Source: Pseudomonas kermanshahensis
Lineage (GTDB): Bacteria > Pseudomonadota > Gammaproteobacteria > Pseudomonadales > Pseudomonadaceae
Assembly (NCBI RefSeq): GCF_014269205.2
Contig: NZ_JABWRY020000001.1
Coordinates: forward strand, 4,340,001 to 4,404,000
Direction: 5' to 3'
Length of the DNA: 64,000 nt
Shown: positions 27,858 to 37,440 of the stretch, one piece after another
How positions within the stretch are numbered: position 1 is the stretch's first letter
How the letters are laid out: each line of letters begins with the position of its first letter
Program-made: the position numbers and the translations under genes
The notes under the pieces: generated by a model
Told to the model about the DNA's origin: nothing
What the model saw: the letters and a program-made list of their open reading frames with translations, nothing else
Database searches by the model: none

Positions 27858-29366
27858 TCAACCTTGCGGCTGCAAGGCGGCAAGACGCATGGACATCAGC
27901 ATGGCGAACTCCTCTACGGTCATCTTCTGGCCATTGAAGTCGACCATGCCATCGGCATAGTGCAGGCGGGTCACCACGTCGTTGCCCTGCACCGTGGCCA
28001 TGCCGCTCTGCAGCGCCATCATGCCAACCATTTCACCTGCCTGGCTCGACTGCATGGCGATGGCCTGGGCATCGGTCTGCCCGTCCAAAAGCGCCTGCAA
28101 GGTTGCCAGGTCACCGATCATCGGCTTGGACAGCGACAGCGACGTCTTGACCTCGGTGATCAGTTGTTTGCTCAGCTGGTCGGGCGGCAGGTCGAAGGAG
28201 GCCGGGCTGGCGAAGTCCATTGCCAGGTTGAAGCGGCTCTCGCCGTTGGCGGTCTTGAACGACAGGTTTTCTACCGCGAGCTTGGGCTTGGAGGCCAGCA
28301 GCTGCTGCAGGTCAGCCTGGAACTTGGCCTTCTCGGCTTCGTCCATCTGGATCTGTGGCACTGCCTGGCCCGCTGCGGCCGCAGCCTCGAACTCCGGCAA
28401 GTGCGCCTGGTACCAGTGCGACAGCGCTTGCAGCGCCGGTGCATTGACCGACTTGATGCTCACGGCCATCTGCGCATTGCCGACGGCGCGGCCGTCCCAG
28501 GTGATATCCGCCAGCGTGTAATCCGCGCGCCCACCGACGGTGTCCGGGCCGTCGAGGGCTTGCTGGGCTTTCTGCTCAAAGCCTTTGATCGACAGCACCT
28601 GCTGCTTGGGCCCCAAGGTCACCTTGGTTTCCGCCAGCGACAGGTCGACCTTGCCGACATAGATCGCATCATGCTGGGTGGCGGCCAGGTCGCCGTCGAC
28701 CTTCAAGCCCTTCAGCTCGAAGGTGGCAGGCGGCTGATCATCGTGCACCCACTTCATTTCGAAGCGCTCGGCGCTGCCCTGGAATTTCGTCGCCTTGCCT
28801 TCGCGGTCGCCGCTGAGCTGCAACTGCATGCCCGAGAACGCGAGGCTGTTGCCGTCGGTTTCGTTGACCTTGAGCGGGGCCAGCAGGACCGTACTGTCGA
28901 CGTTGCCGCCGTAGCCTAGGCTAGTCTGCGCGCTGACCGGCGCCTGTTCGCCCGCTGCCGCGAACCAGGGGGCGGTGAAATCGTCCTTCTGCAGGGTGCT
29001 GTTGCTGACAGCCAGCACGGGCATCAGCTTCAGTGCCTTGACCCGCGACCACGGGAATGGGCCGTGCTCGATCTGGTCGGTCATGCCTACATCGAAACTG
29101 ACCACTTCGTCGTCGCCCAGGTTGATGTCCTTGGCCTTGAGCCGGTACTGGGCGGTACTGCTGAAGAAGTGCCGATCCAGCGAGACCAGTTCGACGGTCA
29201 GGCTGCCACCGACGCCCACCAGGGCTTTTTTCAGTTCGGCGTTGCTGCGGTTGACGGAATATTCCAGCTCCGCAGGCAAGCGCTCGCCGGTGTACCAGGC
29301 GCCAGCGGTGGTTGCGACGGCAATGGCAATGGCCAGGCCGGTAAGGATGCCTACTGATTTCTTCAT
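27858..29366 (-). CDS. DUF945 (YdgA-like) periplasmic or membrane-anchored protein
   Basis: The 502-residue protein has an N-terminal hydrophobic helix (MKKSVGILTGLAIAIAVATTAG) that may be an uncleaved anchor or signal, then the long beta-rich domain of the DUF945/YdgA family. The region after it holds repeated LxVxSxxxNAPAL-type strands. The biological role is unknown. Upstream in-frame extension passes through non-family sequence, so the MKKS start is preferred. Confidence 0.85.
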   Translation of the reverse strand: MKKSVGILTGLAIAIAVATTAGAWYTGERLPAELEYSVNRSNAELKKALVGVGGSLTVELVSLDRHFFSSTAQYRLKAKDINLGDDEVVSFDVGMTDQIEHGPFPWSRVKALKLMPVLAVSNSTLQKDDFTAPWFAAAGEQAPVSAQTSLGYGGNVDSTVLLAPLKVNETDGNSLAFSGMQLQLSGDREGKATKFQGSAERFEMKWVHDDQPPATFELKGLKVDGDLAATQHDAIYVGKVDLSLAETKVTLGPKQQVLSIKGFEQKAQQALDGPDTVGGRADYTLADITWDGRAVGNAQMAVSIKSVNAPALQALSHWYQAHLPEFEAAAAAGQAVPQIQMDEAEKAKFQADLQQLLASKPKLAVENLSFKTANGESRFNLAMDFASPASFDLPPDQLSKQLITEVKTSLSLSKPMIGDLATLQALLDGQTDAQAIAMQSSQAGEMVGMMALQSGMATVQGNDVVTRLHYADGMVDFNGQKMTVEEFAMLMSMRLAALQPQG

Positions 29367-29757
29367 GAATAGAACCGAATGCTGTCCATAAGGGCTTACA
29401 CGTGGCCAAGGTGCCACGCAAGGCCTGAAGAATATCACCGCAGCCACGGCCAGGTGGTGGCCGAAACCGAGAAATCCCGCGTTTAGGATCCGTCTGATAG
29501 GCCCATAGGCAACATCCTATTTGTTCATTTTTACGAACATCTAAATCGATCAAAAGAGCAAAAAAACGCGCATAAACTGAACAAAACCCCATTGAAATCG
29601 ATAAATATTTCAGTTTGGCAACATCTTGTCATGTTTAACTTGACACCAACCTACCCATCGTTTTTTATTTTCACCACTTGCACCGCGCCCACCCCACAAA
29701 GAACAACCGGCGCCTCGCACGCGCCTCCCTCTGCTCCGAACAATAAAGGTGAACAAC
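29367..29757. promoter_or_regulatory. AT-rich regulatory region between the DUF945 gene and the permease
   Basis: About 390 bases of markedly lower GC content. It holds an inverted repeat TGTTC-8-GAACA (29522-29526 and 29535-29539) and a candidate promoter with -35 TTGACA (29640-29645) and a weak TTTTAT -10 (29663-29668), spaced 17 bases. No gene was seen. It would drive the leader ORF and permease. Confidence 0.45.
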
Positions 29758-29850
29758 ATGGAGCCCACCCGCTCGCCCTTGCCGCATGCGCAACTCACTG
29801 TGCCCGCCGTTCACGTCCAGCCGCAGGAGCCATGCCAGCATGCAGCCTGA
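29758..29850 (+). CDS. Possible 30-residue leader ORF overlapping the permease start
   Basis: ATG 29758 follows AAAGGTG at good spacing and opens a 30-codon frame ([20 protein letters not shown] and 10 more) ending at TGA 29848-29850, 11 bases inside the permease coding region. The permease ATG at 29840 has AGGAG within this small ORF. Such an arrangement allows translational coupling. It resembles no known leader peptide, and it has three prolines and few hydrophobic runs; coding is unproven. Confidence 0.4.
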   Translation: MEPTRSPLPHAQLTVPAVHVQPQEPCQHAA

Positions 29851-31192
29851 CCACAGCGCTTCCGGCGGCGACCAATTCCGCAAATCCCTGCGCCTCTGGC
29901 ACGTGGTGATCATCGGCCTGGCCTACCTGACGCCGATGACCGTGTTCGACACCTTCGGCATTGTTTCCGGCATCACCGCCGGGCACGTGCCCAGCGCCTA
30001 CATCCTGGCGCTGGCCGGTATCCTGTTCACGGCGGTGAGCTACGGCACCCTGGTACGACGCTTCCCACAATCGGGCTCGGCCTATACCTACACCCAGCGC
30101 GCCATCAACCCGCACGTGGGCTTCCTGGTGGGCTGGTCATCGCTGCTGGACTACCTGCTGCTGCCCATGGTCAATGCCTTGCTGGCCAAGCTCTACCTGT
30201 CGGCCATGTTCCCAGAAGTGCCGGCGTGGGTCTGGGTGGCCGGGTTCGTCAGCCTGATCAGCCTGATCAACATGCGCAGCATCAACCTGGTGGCCCACTT
30301 CAACCTATTGTTCGTGGCGGTGCAGGTCGCGATCATTGCGGTGTTCATCTACCTCTGCGTGCGTGGCCTGGGCCACGGCGAAGGGCTGGGCACCACCTGG
30401 AGCCTGCTGCCGTTCGCCGACAACCAGACCCACCTCAGCGCCTTGGCCGCTGGTGCCACCATCCTGTGCTTCTCGTTCCTGGGCTTCGACGCAGTGACGT
30501 GCCTGTCGGAAGAAACCCGCGACCCGGGCAAGACCATCCCACGGGCCATCTTCCTGACCGCGCTGATCGGCGGGATGGTGTTCATCCTGGTGTCGTACTT
30601 CATCCAGGCCTACTTCCCGACCATGGCGCGCTTCCATGACCAGGAAGCCGCCCTGCCGGAGATCGCCCTGTACGTGGGCGGCAAGCTGTTCCAGTCCGTG
30701 TTCATCGCCTGCACCGTGATCAATACCATCGCCTCGGGCCTGGCCTCGCAGACCAGCGTCTCGCGCCTGCTGTACGTGATGGGCCGCGACAATGTAATCC
30801 CGGCCAGCATCTTTGCCCGCCTGCATTCACGCTACAAGACGCCGGTGATGAACATCGCCGTGGTCGGGCTGATTTCGCTGTCGGCGATTTTCTTCGACCT
30901 GGTCACCGCCACGTCGATCATCAACTTTGGCGCCCTGGTCGCGTTCAGCTTCGTCAACCTGTCGGTGATCAACCACTGCTACCTGCGCGAAGGCAACCGC
31001 AAAGGCTTGGCCAACAAGCTGAAGTACCTGGTACTGCCGACCATCGGCTTCTGCATCATCGTTTCGCTGTGGCTGGACCTGAACGAGCACTCCTTGATGT
31101 TCGGCGGGCTTTGGGCACTGCTCGGGGTGATCTACCTGGCCTGGCTGACCAAGGCCTTCAGGGTTGCGCCACCGAACTGCATTGCTGAATGA
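29840..31192 (+). CDS. APC-superfamily amino acid/polyamine permease
   Basis: The protein has 450 residues from this ATG and about 12 membrane helices. The first helix ([20 protein letters not shown]) and the [17 protein letters not shown] segment are typical of the APC/PuuP-like group. A start 54 bases upstream is in frame but has no ribosome-binding site, while AGGAG lies 10 bases before the one chosen. The gene directly precedes a chemoreceptor resembling the polyamine receptor McpU, suggesting amine or amino acid transport; the substrate is not proven. Confidence 0.85.
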   Translation: MQPDHSASGGDQFRKSLRLWHVVIIGLAYLTPMTVFDTFGIVSGITAGHVPSAYILALAGILFTAVSYGTLVRRFPQSGSAYTYTQRAINPHVGFLVGWSSLLDYLLLPMVNALLAKLYLSAMFPEVPAWVWVAGFVSLISLINMRSINLVAHFNLLFVAVQVAIIAVFIYLCVRGLGHGEGLGTTWSLLPFADNQTHLSALAAGATILCFSFLGFDAVTCLSEETRDPGKTIPRAIFLTALIGGMVFILVSYFIQAYFPTMARFHDQEAALPEIALYVGGKLFQSVFIACTVINTIASGLASQTSVSRLLYVMGRDNVIPASIFARLHSRYKTPVMNIAVVGLISLSAIFFDLVTATSIINFGALVAFSFVNLSVINHCYLREGNRKGLANKLKYLVLPTIGFCIIVSLWLDLNEHSLMFGGLWALLGVIYLAWLTKAFRVAPPNCIAE

Positions 31193-31204
31193 CCCACGCT
31201 GCCG

Positions 31205-31234
31205 ACAACGCCCGCGCCTGACCGCGGGCGTTGT
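31205..31234 (+). terminator. Terminator-like hairpin between permease and chemoreceptor
   Basis: A perfect 12-base stem ACAACGCCCGCG/CGCGGGCGTTGT with a 6-base loop lies 12 bases after the permease stop. It is followed by only a short T-containing tract, so it may attenuate rather than end transcription into the next gene. Confidence 0.65.
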
Positions 31235-31258
31235 CCTTGATCGAAAAGGAAAGCCCTC

Positions 31259-33325
31259 ATGTCGCTGCGTCGCCTCTCCATCCAGTGGAAGATCACCCTG
31301 CTTGCCGGCTTGTGCCTGCTGGCCATCGTCGCACTGCTGGTCACCACCTCGCTGACCCAGGCCCGGCGCAGCGCGGCATTGGTCAGCCAGGCCAACTCGG
31401 AAATGCTCGACCACAGCGCGCGCCTGCGCCTGCAGGCGCACGCCGAAACCCAGGCGCTGCGTATCCAGCGCTACTTCATGGATGCCTATCAGCACGGTAA
31501 TGGCTTCCGACGCCTGGTACAGGTGCTGAAGGCCCGCGGCGGCAACGACTTGCGTGGCGAGCTGACCCGCGAGGCGCGCGCCAGCCTGGCCAGCAACCCG
31601 GACGTGATCGGCCTGTACCTGGTGTTCCAGCCGGACGCGCTGGACCACCAGGACCGCCAGTTCGTCGCGCAGGAGGCCGTGGGCAGCAACGACAGCGGGC
31701 GCTTCTCGCTGTACTGGTCGCAGCCACGCCCAGGCACCCTGGAGCAAGAAGCCATGCCTGAGGCGATGCTCGCCGACACCCGCACCAGCACCAGCGGCAG
31801 CCCGCAGAACCGCTGGTTGACCTGCCCGCAAGAAACCGCGCGGACTTGCATGCTCGAGCCGTACCTCGACGAGGTCAACGGCCGCCAGGTGCTGATGACC
31901 AGCATTGCCCTGCCCCTGCTGGAAAACGGCAAGGTCGTCGGTGTGGTCGGCCTGGACATAGGCCTGGACAACCTGCAGCAGTTGAGCCTGAACGGCCGCC
32001 AGGAGCTGTTCGACGGCCAGGGCCAGGTCAGCATCGTCAGCCCGGCCGGCCTGCTGGCGGGCCACAGCCGCGACAGCAGCCAGCTCGGCAAGGCGCTGGA
32101 CGCGGCGGTACCGAACGGCTTGCTGCGCGTTGCTCACCCGTTCAGCCCCATCCCCGACGCAGCGCCCTGGCAAGTGTTGCTGGAGTTGCCTGAAAGCGTG
32201 CTGCAAGCACCGGCCATGGCGCTCAACCAACGCCTGGATGCGCACAACCAAACCGCCAACCTCACCAGCCTGCTGATCGGCCTTGGCGCCGCTGTACTGG
32301 GCCTGGCACTGGTCTGGCTGACCGCACGCGGCGTGACGCGGCCAATCCTTGTCGTCGCCGGGCGCCTGAAAGACATCGCCAGCGGCGAAGGTGACCTCAC
32401 GCGCCGCCTGGACTATGCCCGCGAGGACGAACTGGGCCAACTGACCGGCTGGTTCAACCGCTTTCTCGACAAACTCCAGCCGGTGATCGCCCAGGTCAAA
32501 GGCTCGCTGCAGGAAGCCCGTGGCACTGCCGACCAGTCCGCCGCCATCGCCAGCCAGACCAGTAGCGGCATGCAGCAACAGCACCGGGAAATCGAGCAGG
32601 TCGCCACCGCGGCCAACGAAATGAGCGCCACCGCGCTGGATGTAGCCCACAACGCCTCCCAAGCCGCCCAGGCGGCACGTGGCGCCGACCAGGCAAGCCG
32701 CGAAGGCCTGCAACTGATTGCCAGCACACGCCAGGCCATCGACCGCCTGGCAGCCGACATGAACACCGCGATGGACGAGGCGCGCACCTTGGAAAGCCGC
32801 AGCGATCAGATCGGCTCGGTGTTGGAGGTGATCCGCGCGATTGCCGAGCAGACCAACCTGCTGGCGCTCAATGCCGCCATCGAAGCGGCCCGCGCCGGCG
32901 AGGCTGGCCGTGGCTTCGCCGTGGTCGCCGATGAAGTGCGCAGCCTGGCCCAGCGTACTCAGGTGTCGGTCGAGGAAATCCGCCAGGTCATCGAGGGCCT
33001 GCAGCAAGGTACCCTGGATGTGGTGGGCGCCATGCACGAGGGCCAGCGCCAGGCCCAGGCCAGCGCAACGCGCATGGAACAGGCGCTGCCGGCCCTGCAG
33101 CGTATCGGCGAGGCGGTGGCGGTGATCAGCGACATGAACCTGCAAATCGCGTCGGCAGCCGAGGAGCAAAGTGCGGTGGCCGAGGAAGTGAACCGTAACG
33201 TGGCAGGTATTCGTGATGTGACAGAATCGCTGGCTGGCCAGGCCGATGAATCGGCGCGGATCAGCCAGGCGCTGAACCGGCTGGCCAATCAGCAGCAAGC
33301 CTTGATGGAGCAGTTTCGCGTTTAG
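31259..33325 (+). CDS. Methyl-accepting chemotaxis protein with dCache sensor, McpU-like
   Basis: The 688-residue receptor has a first membrane helix (about 13-33), a periplasmic double-Cache domain (about 35-330), a second helix (about 335-358, [18 protein letters not shown]), a HAMP region and a cytoplasmic signalling coil with the invariant hairpin [20 protein letters not shown]. The sequence and gene neighbourhood recall McpU of P. putida, a polyamine receptor; that identity is by memory. AAAAGGA precedes the ATG. No C-terminal pentapeptide for CheR/CheB tethering is seen. Confidence 0.88.
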   Translation: MSLRRLSIQWKITLLAGLCLLAIVALLVTTSLTQARRSAALVSQANSEMLDHSARLRLQAHAETQALRIQRYFMDAYQHGNGFRRLVQVLKARGGNDLRGELTREARASLASNPDVIGLYLVFQPDALDHQDRQFVAQEAVGSNDSGRFSLYWSQPRPGTLEQEAMPEAMLADTRTSTSGSPQNRWLTCPQETARTCMLEPYLDEVNGRQVLMTSIALPLLENGKVVGVVGLDIGLDNLQQLSLNGRQELFDGQGQVSIVSPAGLLAGHSRDSSQLGKALDAAVPNGLLRVAHPFSPIPDAAPWQVLLELPESVLQAPAMALNQRLDAHNQTANLTSLLIGLGAAVLGLALVWLTARGVTRPILVVAGRLKDIASGEGDLTRRLDYAREDELGQLTGWFNRFLDKLQPVIAQVKGSLQEARGTADQSAAIASQTSSGMQQQHREIEQVATAANEMSATALDVAHNASQAAQAARGADQASREGLQLIASTRQAIDRLAADMNTAMDEARTLESRSDQIGSVLEVIRAIAEQTNLLALNAAIEAARAGEAGRGFAVVADEVRSLAQRTQVSVEEIRQVIEGLQQGTLDVVGAMHEGQRQAQASATRMEQALPALQRIGEAVAVISDMNLQIASAAEEQSAVAEEVNRNVAGIRDVTESLAGQADESARISQALNRLANQQQALMEQFRV

Positions 33326-33333
33326 CCGGTACC

Positions 33334-33365
33334 GGCCTCTTCGCGGGCTTGCCCGCGAAAGGGCC
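33334..33365. repeat. Short REP-derived hairpin
   Basis: CCTCTTCGCGGGC pairs with GCCCGCGAAAGGG around a TT loop. It represents a single REP unit without the usual long spacer, 8 bases after the chemoreceptor stop codon. Confidence 0.75.
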
Positions 33366-33401
33366 AGCACAGGCAACCCACCTTTTGAAAGAGCTTTACC
33401 C

Positions 33402-34361
33402 ATGCAAGCAACAAACAAAACCCCGTTCTTCGACATCACCAGCGAACAAGGCCTGCTACGCACCTCGATCGCCGTTACCCTATTCATCGCCACCATCGGC
33501 ATTGCCTTCGGCTTGGCCTCGGGCTCGTTCTCGATCATCTTCGACGGCGTTTACTCGCTGGTCGACGCCAGCATGAGCGGCCTGTCGCTGGTGGTGGTCA
33601 AGCTGATCACCTCTCACGCCACCAGCCTGCAGATGTCACGCAAGCTGCGTGAGCGCTTCACCATGGGCTTCTGGCACCTGGAACCCATGGTGCTAGCGCT
33701 CAATGGCATCCTGCTCAGCGGCGTGGCCATCTATGCGCTGATCAACGCCGTCAGCAGCGTGCTGCAAGGCGGGCGGCACCTGGAGTTCGGCATCGCCATG
33801 GTCTACGCGGTACTGACCGTGATCGCCTGCGTGACCATCGCAGTCGTCGAAGCCCGAGCCAATCGCAAGCTGGGGTCGGACTTCGTACGCATGGACGTCA
33901 AGGGTTGGGTGATGTCGGCAAGCATCACCGCCGCGTTGCTGATCGCTTTCTGCTTTGGCTATGCGGTACAGGGCACGCAGTGGGAATGGATGTCCCCGTA
34001 CATCGACCCGGCGGTGCTGGCACTGGTCTGCCTGGTGATTATTCCACTGCCGCTGTCGGTGGTACGCCAGGCGTTTTCAGAGATATTCCTGGTGACGCCA
34101 GGGGACCTCAAACTGCATGTCGACGAAGTCGCCAAGGCCTTCGTTGCGCGCCACGGGCTGCAGTCGTACCGCGCCTATGTGGCCAAGGTAGGGCGCTCGC
34201 GGGAGATCGAGCTGTACTTCATCGTGCCTACCGGCATGGGCGCGAAAACCATCGATGAGTGGGATGCGCTGCGCAACGAGATCGGCGATGCCGTGGGCGG
34301 CGAAGGGCCGGACCGTTGGTTGACCGTGGTGTTTACCGGGGATCCGGAGTGGGCTGAGTAA
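33402..34361 (+). CDS. Cation diffusion facilitator-like transporter with atypical metal site
   Basis: The 319-residue protein has about six membrane helices and a C-terminal cytoplasmic domain, the CDF arrangement. By hand alignment to FieF, the first membrane metal ligand position is Tyr (in VYSLVDASMS) rather than Asp, and the pair His/Asp of helix V reads Asp/Trp (in RMDVKGWVMS). Only one Asp of the usual four-ligand site is clearly kept. It may carry a different ion or substrate. It follows the chemoreceptor after a short hairpin. Confidence 0.75.
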   Translation: MQATNKTPFFDITSEQGLLRTSIAVTLFIATIGIAFGLASGSFSIIFDGVYSLVDASMSGLSLVVVKLITSHATSLQMSRKLRERFTMGFWHLEPMVLALNGILLSGVAIYALINAVSSVLQGGRHLEFGIAMVYAVLTVIACVTIAVVEARANRKLGSDFVRMDVKGWVMSASITAALLIAFCFGYAVQGTQWEWMSPYIDPAVLALVCLVIIPLPLSVVRQAFSEIFLVTPGDLKLHVDEVAKAFVARHGLQSYRAYVAKVGRSREIELYFIVPTGMGAKTIDEWDALRNEIGDAVGGEGPDRWLTVVFTGDPEWAE

Positions 34362-34388
34362 CCGGCAGTTCGCGCCAGAAACGACAAA

Positions 34389-34419
34389 GCCCGCTACCGT
34401 TGCCGGTAGCGGGCTTTGA
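34389..34419. terminator. Bidirectional terminator between CDF gene and tRNA-Lys
   Basis: AAAGCCCGCTACCG pairs with CGGTAGCGGGCTTT around a short loop, flanked by A and T tracts on both sides. It serves the CDF gene (plus) and tRNA-Lys (minus). Confidence 0.85.
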
Positions 34420-34430
34420 CTTACTGCATA

Positions 34431-34506
34431 TGGTGGGTCGTGTAGGATTCGAACCTACGACCAATTGGTTAAAAGCCAACTGCTCTACCAACTGAGCTAA
34501 CGACCC
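34431..34506 (-). tRNA. tRNA-Lys (anticodon TTT)
   Basis: A 76-base gene including encoded CCA. The acceptor stem is GGGTCGT/ACGACCC, the anticodon loop CTTTTAA shows TTT, and the T loop is GTTCGAATC. It closely matches enterobacterial tRNA-Lys. Confidence 0.96.
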
Positions 34507-34520
34507 GTTGGATGGCGCGT

Positions 34521-34548
34521 ATAATACTGATTTCTAACGGGAAATCAA
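34521..34548 (-). promoter_or_regulatory. Sigma-70 promoter of tRNA-Lys
   Basis: On the minus strand a -35 TTGATT (34543-34548) and a -10 TATTAT (34521-34526) are spaced 16 bases, just upstream of the tRNA. Confidence 0.65.
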
Positions 34549-34567
34549 CACCTCGCCATAAAAAAAA

Positions 34568-35242
34568 TCAAAAATAACGCGTTGGGTCGGTCACCCCGGC
34601 AGCCTTGAAGCCATCAGCACGCAGGCGGCAGCTGTCGCATTTGCCGCAAGCACGGCCTTGATCGTCGGCTTGGTAGCAGGAAACCGTCAGGCTGTAATCC
34701 ACACCCCGGGCGATGCCCGCCTGAACGATCTGCGCCTTGCTCATGTTCTGCAACGGTGCCTGGATGCGAAAGCCCTGCCCTTCGACACCCGCCTTGGTCG
34801 CCAGGTTGGCCATGCGCTCGAAGGCTTCGACGAATTCGGGGCGGCAGTCCGGGTAACCGGAGTAATCCACGGCATTGACGCCGATGAAGATGTCACGCGC
34901 TTCGAGCACTTCCGCCCAGCCCAGGGCCAAGGACAGGAAAACGGTGTTGCGCGCCGGTACGTAGGTGACCGGGATGCCTTCACCTGGGGTTTCCGGCACG
35001 TCGATGCTGCTGTCGGTCAGGGCCGAGCCACCGATACCGTCCAGGCTCAGGCCAATGACCTTGTGCTCGACCACACCCAGGTCACGCGCCACACGGGCGG
35101 CAGCATCGAGCTCGGCCCGATGACGCTGGCCATAGTCGAAACTCATGGTGTAGCAGCTGTAGCCTTCGGCTTTGGCCATGGCCACCACCGTGGCCGAGTC
35201 CAGGCCACCGGACAGCAAGATTACCGCGCGTTTATCAGTCAT
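34568..35242 (-). CDS. queC: 7-cyano-7-deazaguanine synthase
   Basis: The 224-residue ATP-dependent enzyme converts 7-carboxy-7-deazaguanine to preQ0 in queuosine synthesis. It has the pyrophosphatase loop [17 protein letters not shown] at the N-terminus and the zinc cysteines in [20 protein letters not shown] near the C-terminus. The start MTDKRAV follows family practice. It is co-directional with queE, 17 bases apart. Confidence 0.96.
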   Translation of the reverse strand: MTDKRAVILLSGGLDSATVVAMAKAEGYSCYTMSFDYGQRHRAELDAAARVARDLGVVEHKVIGLSLDGIGGSALTDSSIDVPETPGEGIPVTYVPARNTVFLSLALGWAEVLEARDIFIGVNAVDYSGYPDCRPEFVEAFERMANLATKAGVEGQGFRIQAPLQNMSKAQIVQAGIARGVDYSLTVSCYQADDQGRACGKCDSCRLRADGFKAAGVTDPTRYF

Positions 35243-35259
35243 GTACTGCAACTCCTCAA

Positions 35260-35907
35260 TCAACGTCCGGGTTCGTCGTTCCACAGCAACTTGTGCAGCT
35301 GCAACTGGAAACGTACGGGCAGGTTGTCGGCAACGATCCAGTCGGCCAGGTCACTTGCGCTCACCTGGTGGTGGCTGGGCGAGAACAACACCTCGCCGGC
35401 ACGCTCGGCCAGGTTGTACTGGATCAGCTTGGACACGGCCCAGTCATAATCCTCACGGGAGCAGATCACGAACTTGACCTGGTCGTTGCGGGTCAGGTGC
35501 TCGATGTTCTCATAGCGATTGCGGTGCGACTCCTCGGAGCCTGGGGTCTTCAGGTCGACCACACGGCTGACGCGGGTGTCGGTGCCGGAAATATCCAGGG
35601 CGCCACTGGTCTCGAGCGAGACCTCGTAGCCGGCATCGCACAGCTGCTGGAGCAAAGGCAAGGCATTGGGCTGGGCCAGCGGTTCGCCACCGGTGACACA
35701 GACGTAGCGCGGCTTGAAGCCGGCCACTTGTTCCATGATCGAATCGAGGGTGCGAATAGTGCCGCCAGTGAAGGCGTAGGCACTGTCGCAGTACTGACAG
35801 CGCAGGGGGCAACCGGTCAGGCGCACGAATACCGTGGGCAGCCCAGCCGTTCGTGTTTCACCCTGCAACGAGTAAAAGACTTCGGTGATGCGTAATGTGT
35901 CTTGCAT
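35260..35907 (-). CDS. queE: 7-carboxy-7-deazaguanine synthase (radical SAM)
   Basis: The 215-residue enzyme makes 7-carboxy-7-deazaguanine from 6-carboxytetrahydropterin. The radical-SAM cluster motif is [10 protein letters not shown] (CxxxCxxC), and SLQGE near the N-terminus and [13 protein letters not shown] are family hallmarks. The second Met is chosen as start because [17 protein letters not shown] is the usual beginning. Together with queC it covers two successive steps. Confidence 0.95.
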   Translation of the reverse strand: MQDTLRITEVFYSLQGETRTAGLPTVFVRLTGCPLRCQYCDSAYAFTGGTIRTLDSIMEQVAGFKPRYVCVTGGEPLAQPNALPLLQQLCDAGYEVSLETSGALDISGTDTRVSRVVDLKTPGSEESHRNRYENIEHLTRNDQVKFVICSREDYDWAVSKLIQYNLAERAGEVLFSPSHHQVSASDLADWIVADNLPVRFQLQLHKLLWNDEPGR

Positions 35908-36023
35908 GATCGCCACGGGCGTGACAGCTAAACAGGCTGTCCGCCTCCGTCAGGCACTGTCGCGGACTCGACATGGCGTTATCCGCAGCAGCGTGTTTAG
36001 GAAAAAGGGCACTGATTCTAACG

Positions 36024-36050
36024 AAAAAACCCGCGACTCGCGCGGGTTTC
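36024..36050 (-). terminator. Terminator after cpoB, end of the tol-pal operon
   Basis: AAACCCGCG pairs with CGCGGGTTT around a small loop, with a T-run on the minus strand, about 17 bases after the cpoB stop codon. Confidence 0.85.
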
Positions 36051-36066
36051 TTTTGAAAGGTGCTGC

Positions 36067-36882
36067 TTAGAGCTTCTGCAGGTCGCGCTGCGCCAGCTGT
36101 GCGGCAGAGGTGCCGGGGTACTGGGTGATGACCTGTTGCAGAATGCCTTTGACCTTGTCGGTGTGGCCCATGCGGCGCTCGACGTCGGCCAGCTTGTACA
36201 GCGAATCAGGCACCTTGCTGTGCTTGGGGTACTTCTGGCTCACCTGAGCGAAGGCCTGGCTGGCACCCGGCAGGTCGCCCTTGGCCAGGTTCACCTCACC
36301 CAGCCAGTACTGGGCGTTGCCGGCGTACTGGCTGTTGGGGTACTTGCGCAGGAAGGCGTTGAACGCCTGGCTGGCCTTGTCGAAGTCCTTCTGCTTGATC
36401 AGATCGAAAGCAGCATCGTAGTAGAGCTTTTCTTTCGCCGGATCACCGGGCTCGCTGCTGGCGGCCGGTTGTTGTGCAGCAGCGCCAGCGGCGCCTGCTG
36501 CTGCACCGGCGGCGGCATTGGATGCGCCACCGGTAGCGGAATTGTCAGGGGTCGCGGCAGGCGCGGCACCACTGTTGATGCGACGGTCCAGATCCTGGTA
36601 TCGCTCCAGGTTTTCCTGCTTCATGCGCGACACATCGTTTTGCAGCTCTTCGATGATGCCTTGCTGGCGGGAAAGCTGATCCTGCATCTGTTGCAGCTGC
36701 ATGAACAGCTGGCCCTGTGCTGAGGCAGGGGTCGAAGCCCCTGCCCCGGCATAGGCGCCGCTCGTGCCATAACCCGCAGGTGGATACCCACCCGCGTTGT
36801 CATCTACTACAGGGACCTCAGCCCAGGCCGCGAGCGGCAGGCTGAGTGCGAGGACGGTTACAACACGGCGGCACATTCGCAT
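36067..36882 (-). CDS. cpoB: Cell division coordinator CpoB (YbgF)
   Basis: The 271-residue periplasmic protein has a signal peptide ending near AWA-EV (residue 21), a coiled-coil trimerisation region (about 60-100, MQLQQMQDQLSRQQGIIEEL), an Ala/Gln-rich linker and C-terminal TPR repeats (about 150-270). It links peptidoglycan synthesis with outer-membrane constriction through TolA. It starts 6 bases after pal, as the last gene of the tol-pal operon. Confidence 0.93.
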   Translation of the reverse strand: MRMCRRVVTVLALSLPLAAWAEVPVVDDNAGGYPPAGYGTSGAYAGAGASTPASAQGQLFMQLQQMQDQLSRQQGIIEELQNDVSRMKQENLERYQDLDRRINSGAAPAATPDNSATGGASNAAAGAAAGAAGAAAQQPAASSEPGDPAKEKLYYDAAFDLIKQKDFDKASQAFNAFLRKYPNSQYAGNAQYWLGEVNLAKGDLPGASQAFAQVSQKYPKHSKVPDSLYKLADVERRMGHTDKVKGILQQVITQYPGTSAAQLAQRDLQKL

Positions 36883-36888
36883 AGGAAC

Positions 36889-37386
36889 TTACTTACGCAG
36901 TTCTACGCGACGGTTCTGAGCCCAGGATTGCTCGTCGTTGCCAGTGGCAACCGGACGCTCTTCACCGTAGGAGACCAGTTCCAGCTGAGCAGGGGAAACG
37001 CCCTGCAGAACCAGGTAACGCTGAACGGCCTTGGCACGACGCTCACCCAGAGCCATGTTGTACTCGCGGGTACCGCGCTCGTCGGTGTTGCCTTCCAGAA
37101 CAACGCGGTTGCCGTTGGACTTCAGGTCCTTGGCGTGAACGTCCAGAGCGCGCATGGCTTCTGGCTTCAGGTCCGAGCTGTCGTATTCGAAGTAGAAGGT
37201 GGTGATTGCGCGCAGGGCGGCTTCTTCGCTCAGGGAGCCGTCAACAGCGCCAGTGTTGGCACCGTAGCCAGCGTTCGGGTCAACAGCGCCTTCACCAGCG
37301 TTGTCACCGCCTTTCGAGGAGCAACCTACAGCTACAGCCATGGCCAGAGCCAGCGCAGCGAATTTACCAAACTTCAGCATTTCCAT
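36889..37386 (-). CDS. pal: Peptidoglycan-associated lipoprotein Pal (OprL)
   Basis: The 165-residue outer-membrane lipoprotein has signal [20 protein letters not shown] with lipobox VGC and the OmpA-like peptidoglycan-binding domain (about 60-165), including [20 protein letters not shown]. It matches OprL of P. putida. It anchors the outer membrane and cycles between TolB and peptidoglycan. Confidence 0.97.
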   Translation of the reverse strand: MEMLKFGKFAALALAMAVAVGCSSKGGDNAGEGAVDPNAGYGANTGAVDGSLSEEAALRAITTFYFEYDSSDLKPEAMRALDVHAKDLKSNGNRVVLEGNTDERGTREYNMALGERRAKAVQRYLVLQGVSPAQLELVSYGEERPVATGNDEQSWAQNRRVELRK

Positions 37387-37440
37387 CGTGAAACTCCTAA
37401 TGAAACCCCAGTGTGTTAAGCAAAACGTATTACGCCGCAA

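Noticed and set aside
30827..33538. About 900-codon minus-strand open frame opposite the chemoreceptor
   Set aside because: Fully covered by the plus-strand dCache receptor and part of its neighbours; composition is a mirror of that gene with His/Gln/Ala-rich translation.
34521..34567. preQ1 riboswitch for queC
   Set aside because: The only sequence near the end of queC is its 3' flank and the tRNA-Lys promoter; no aptamer was seen before queC or queE.
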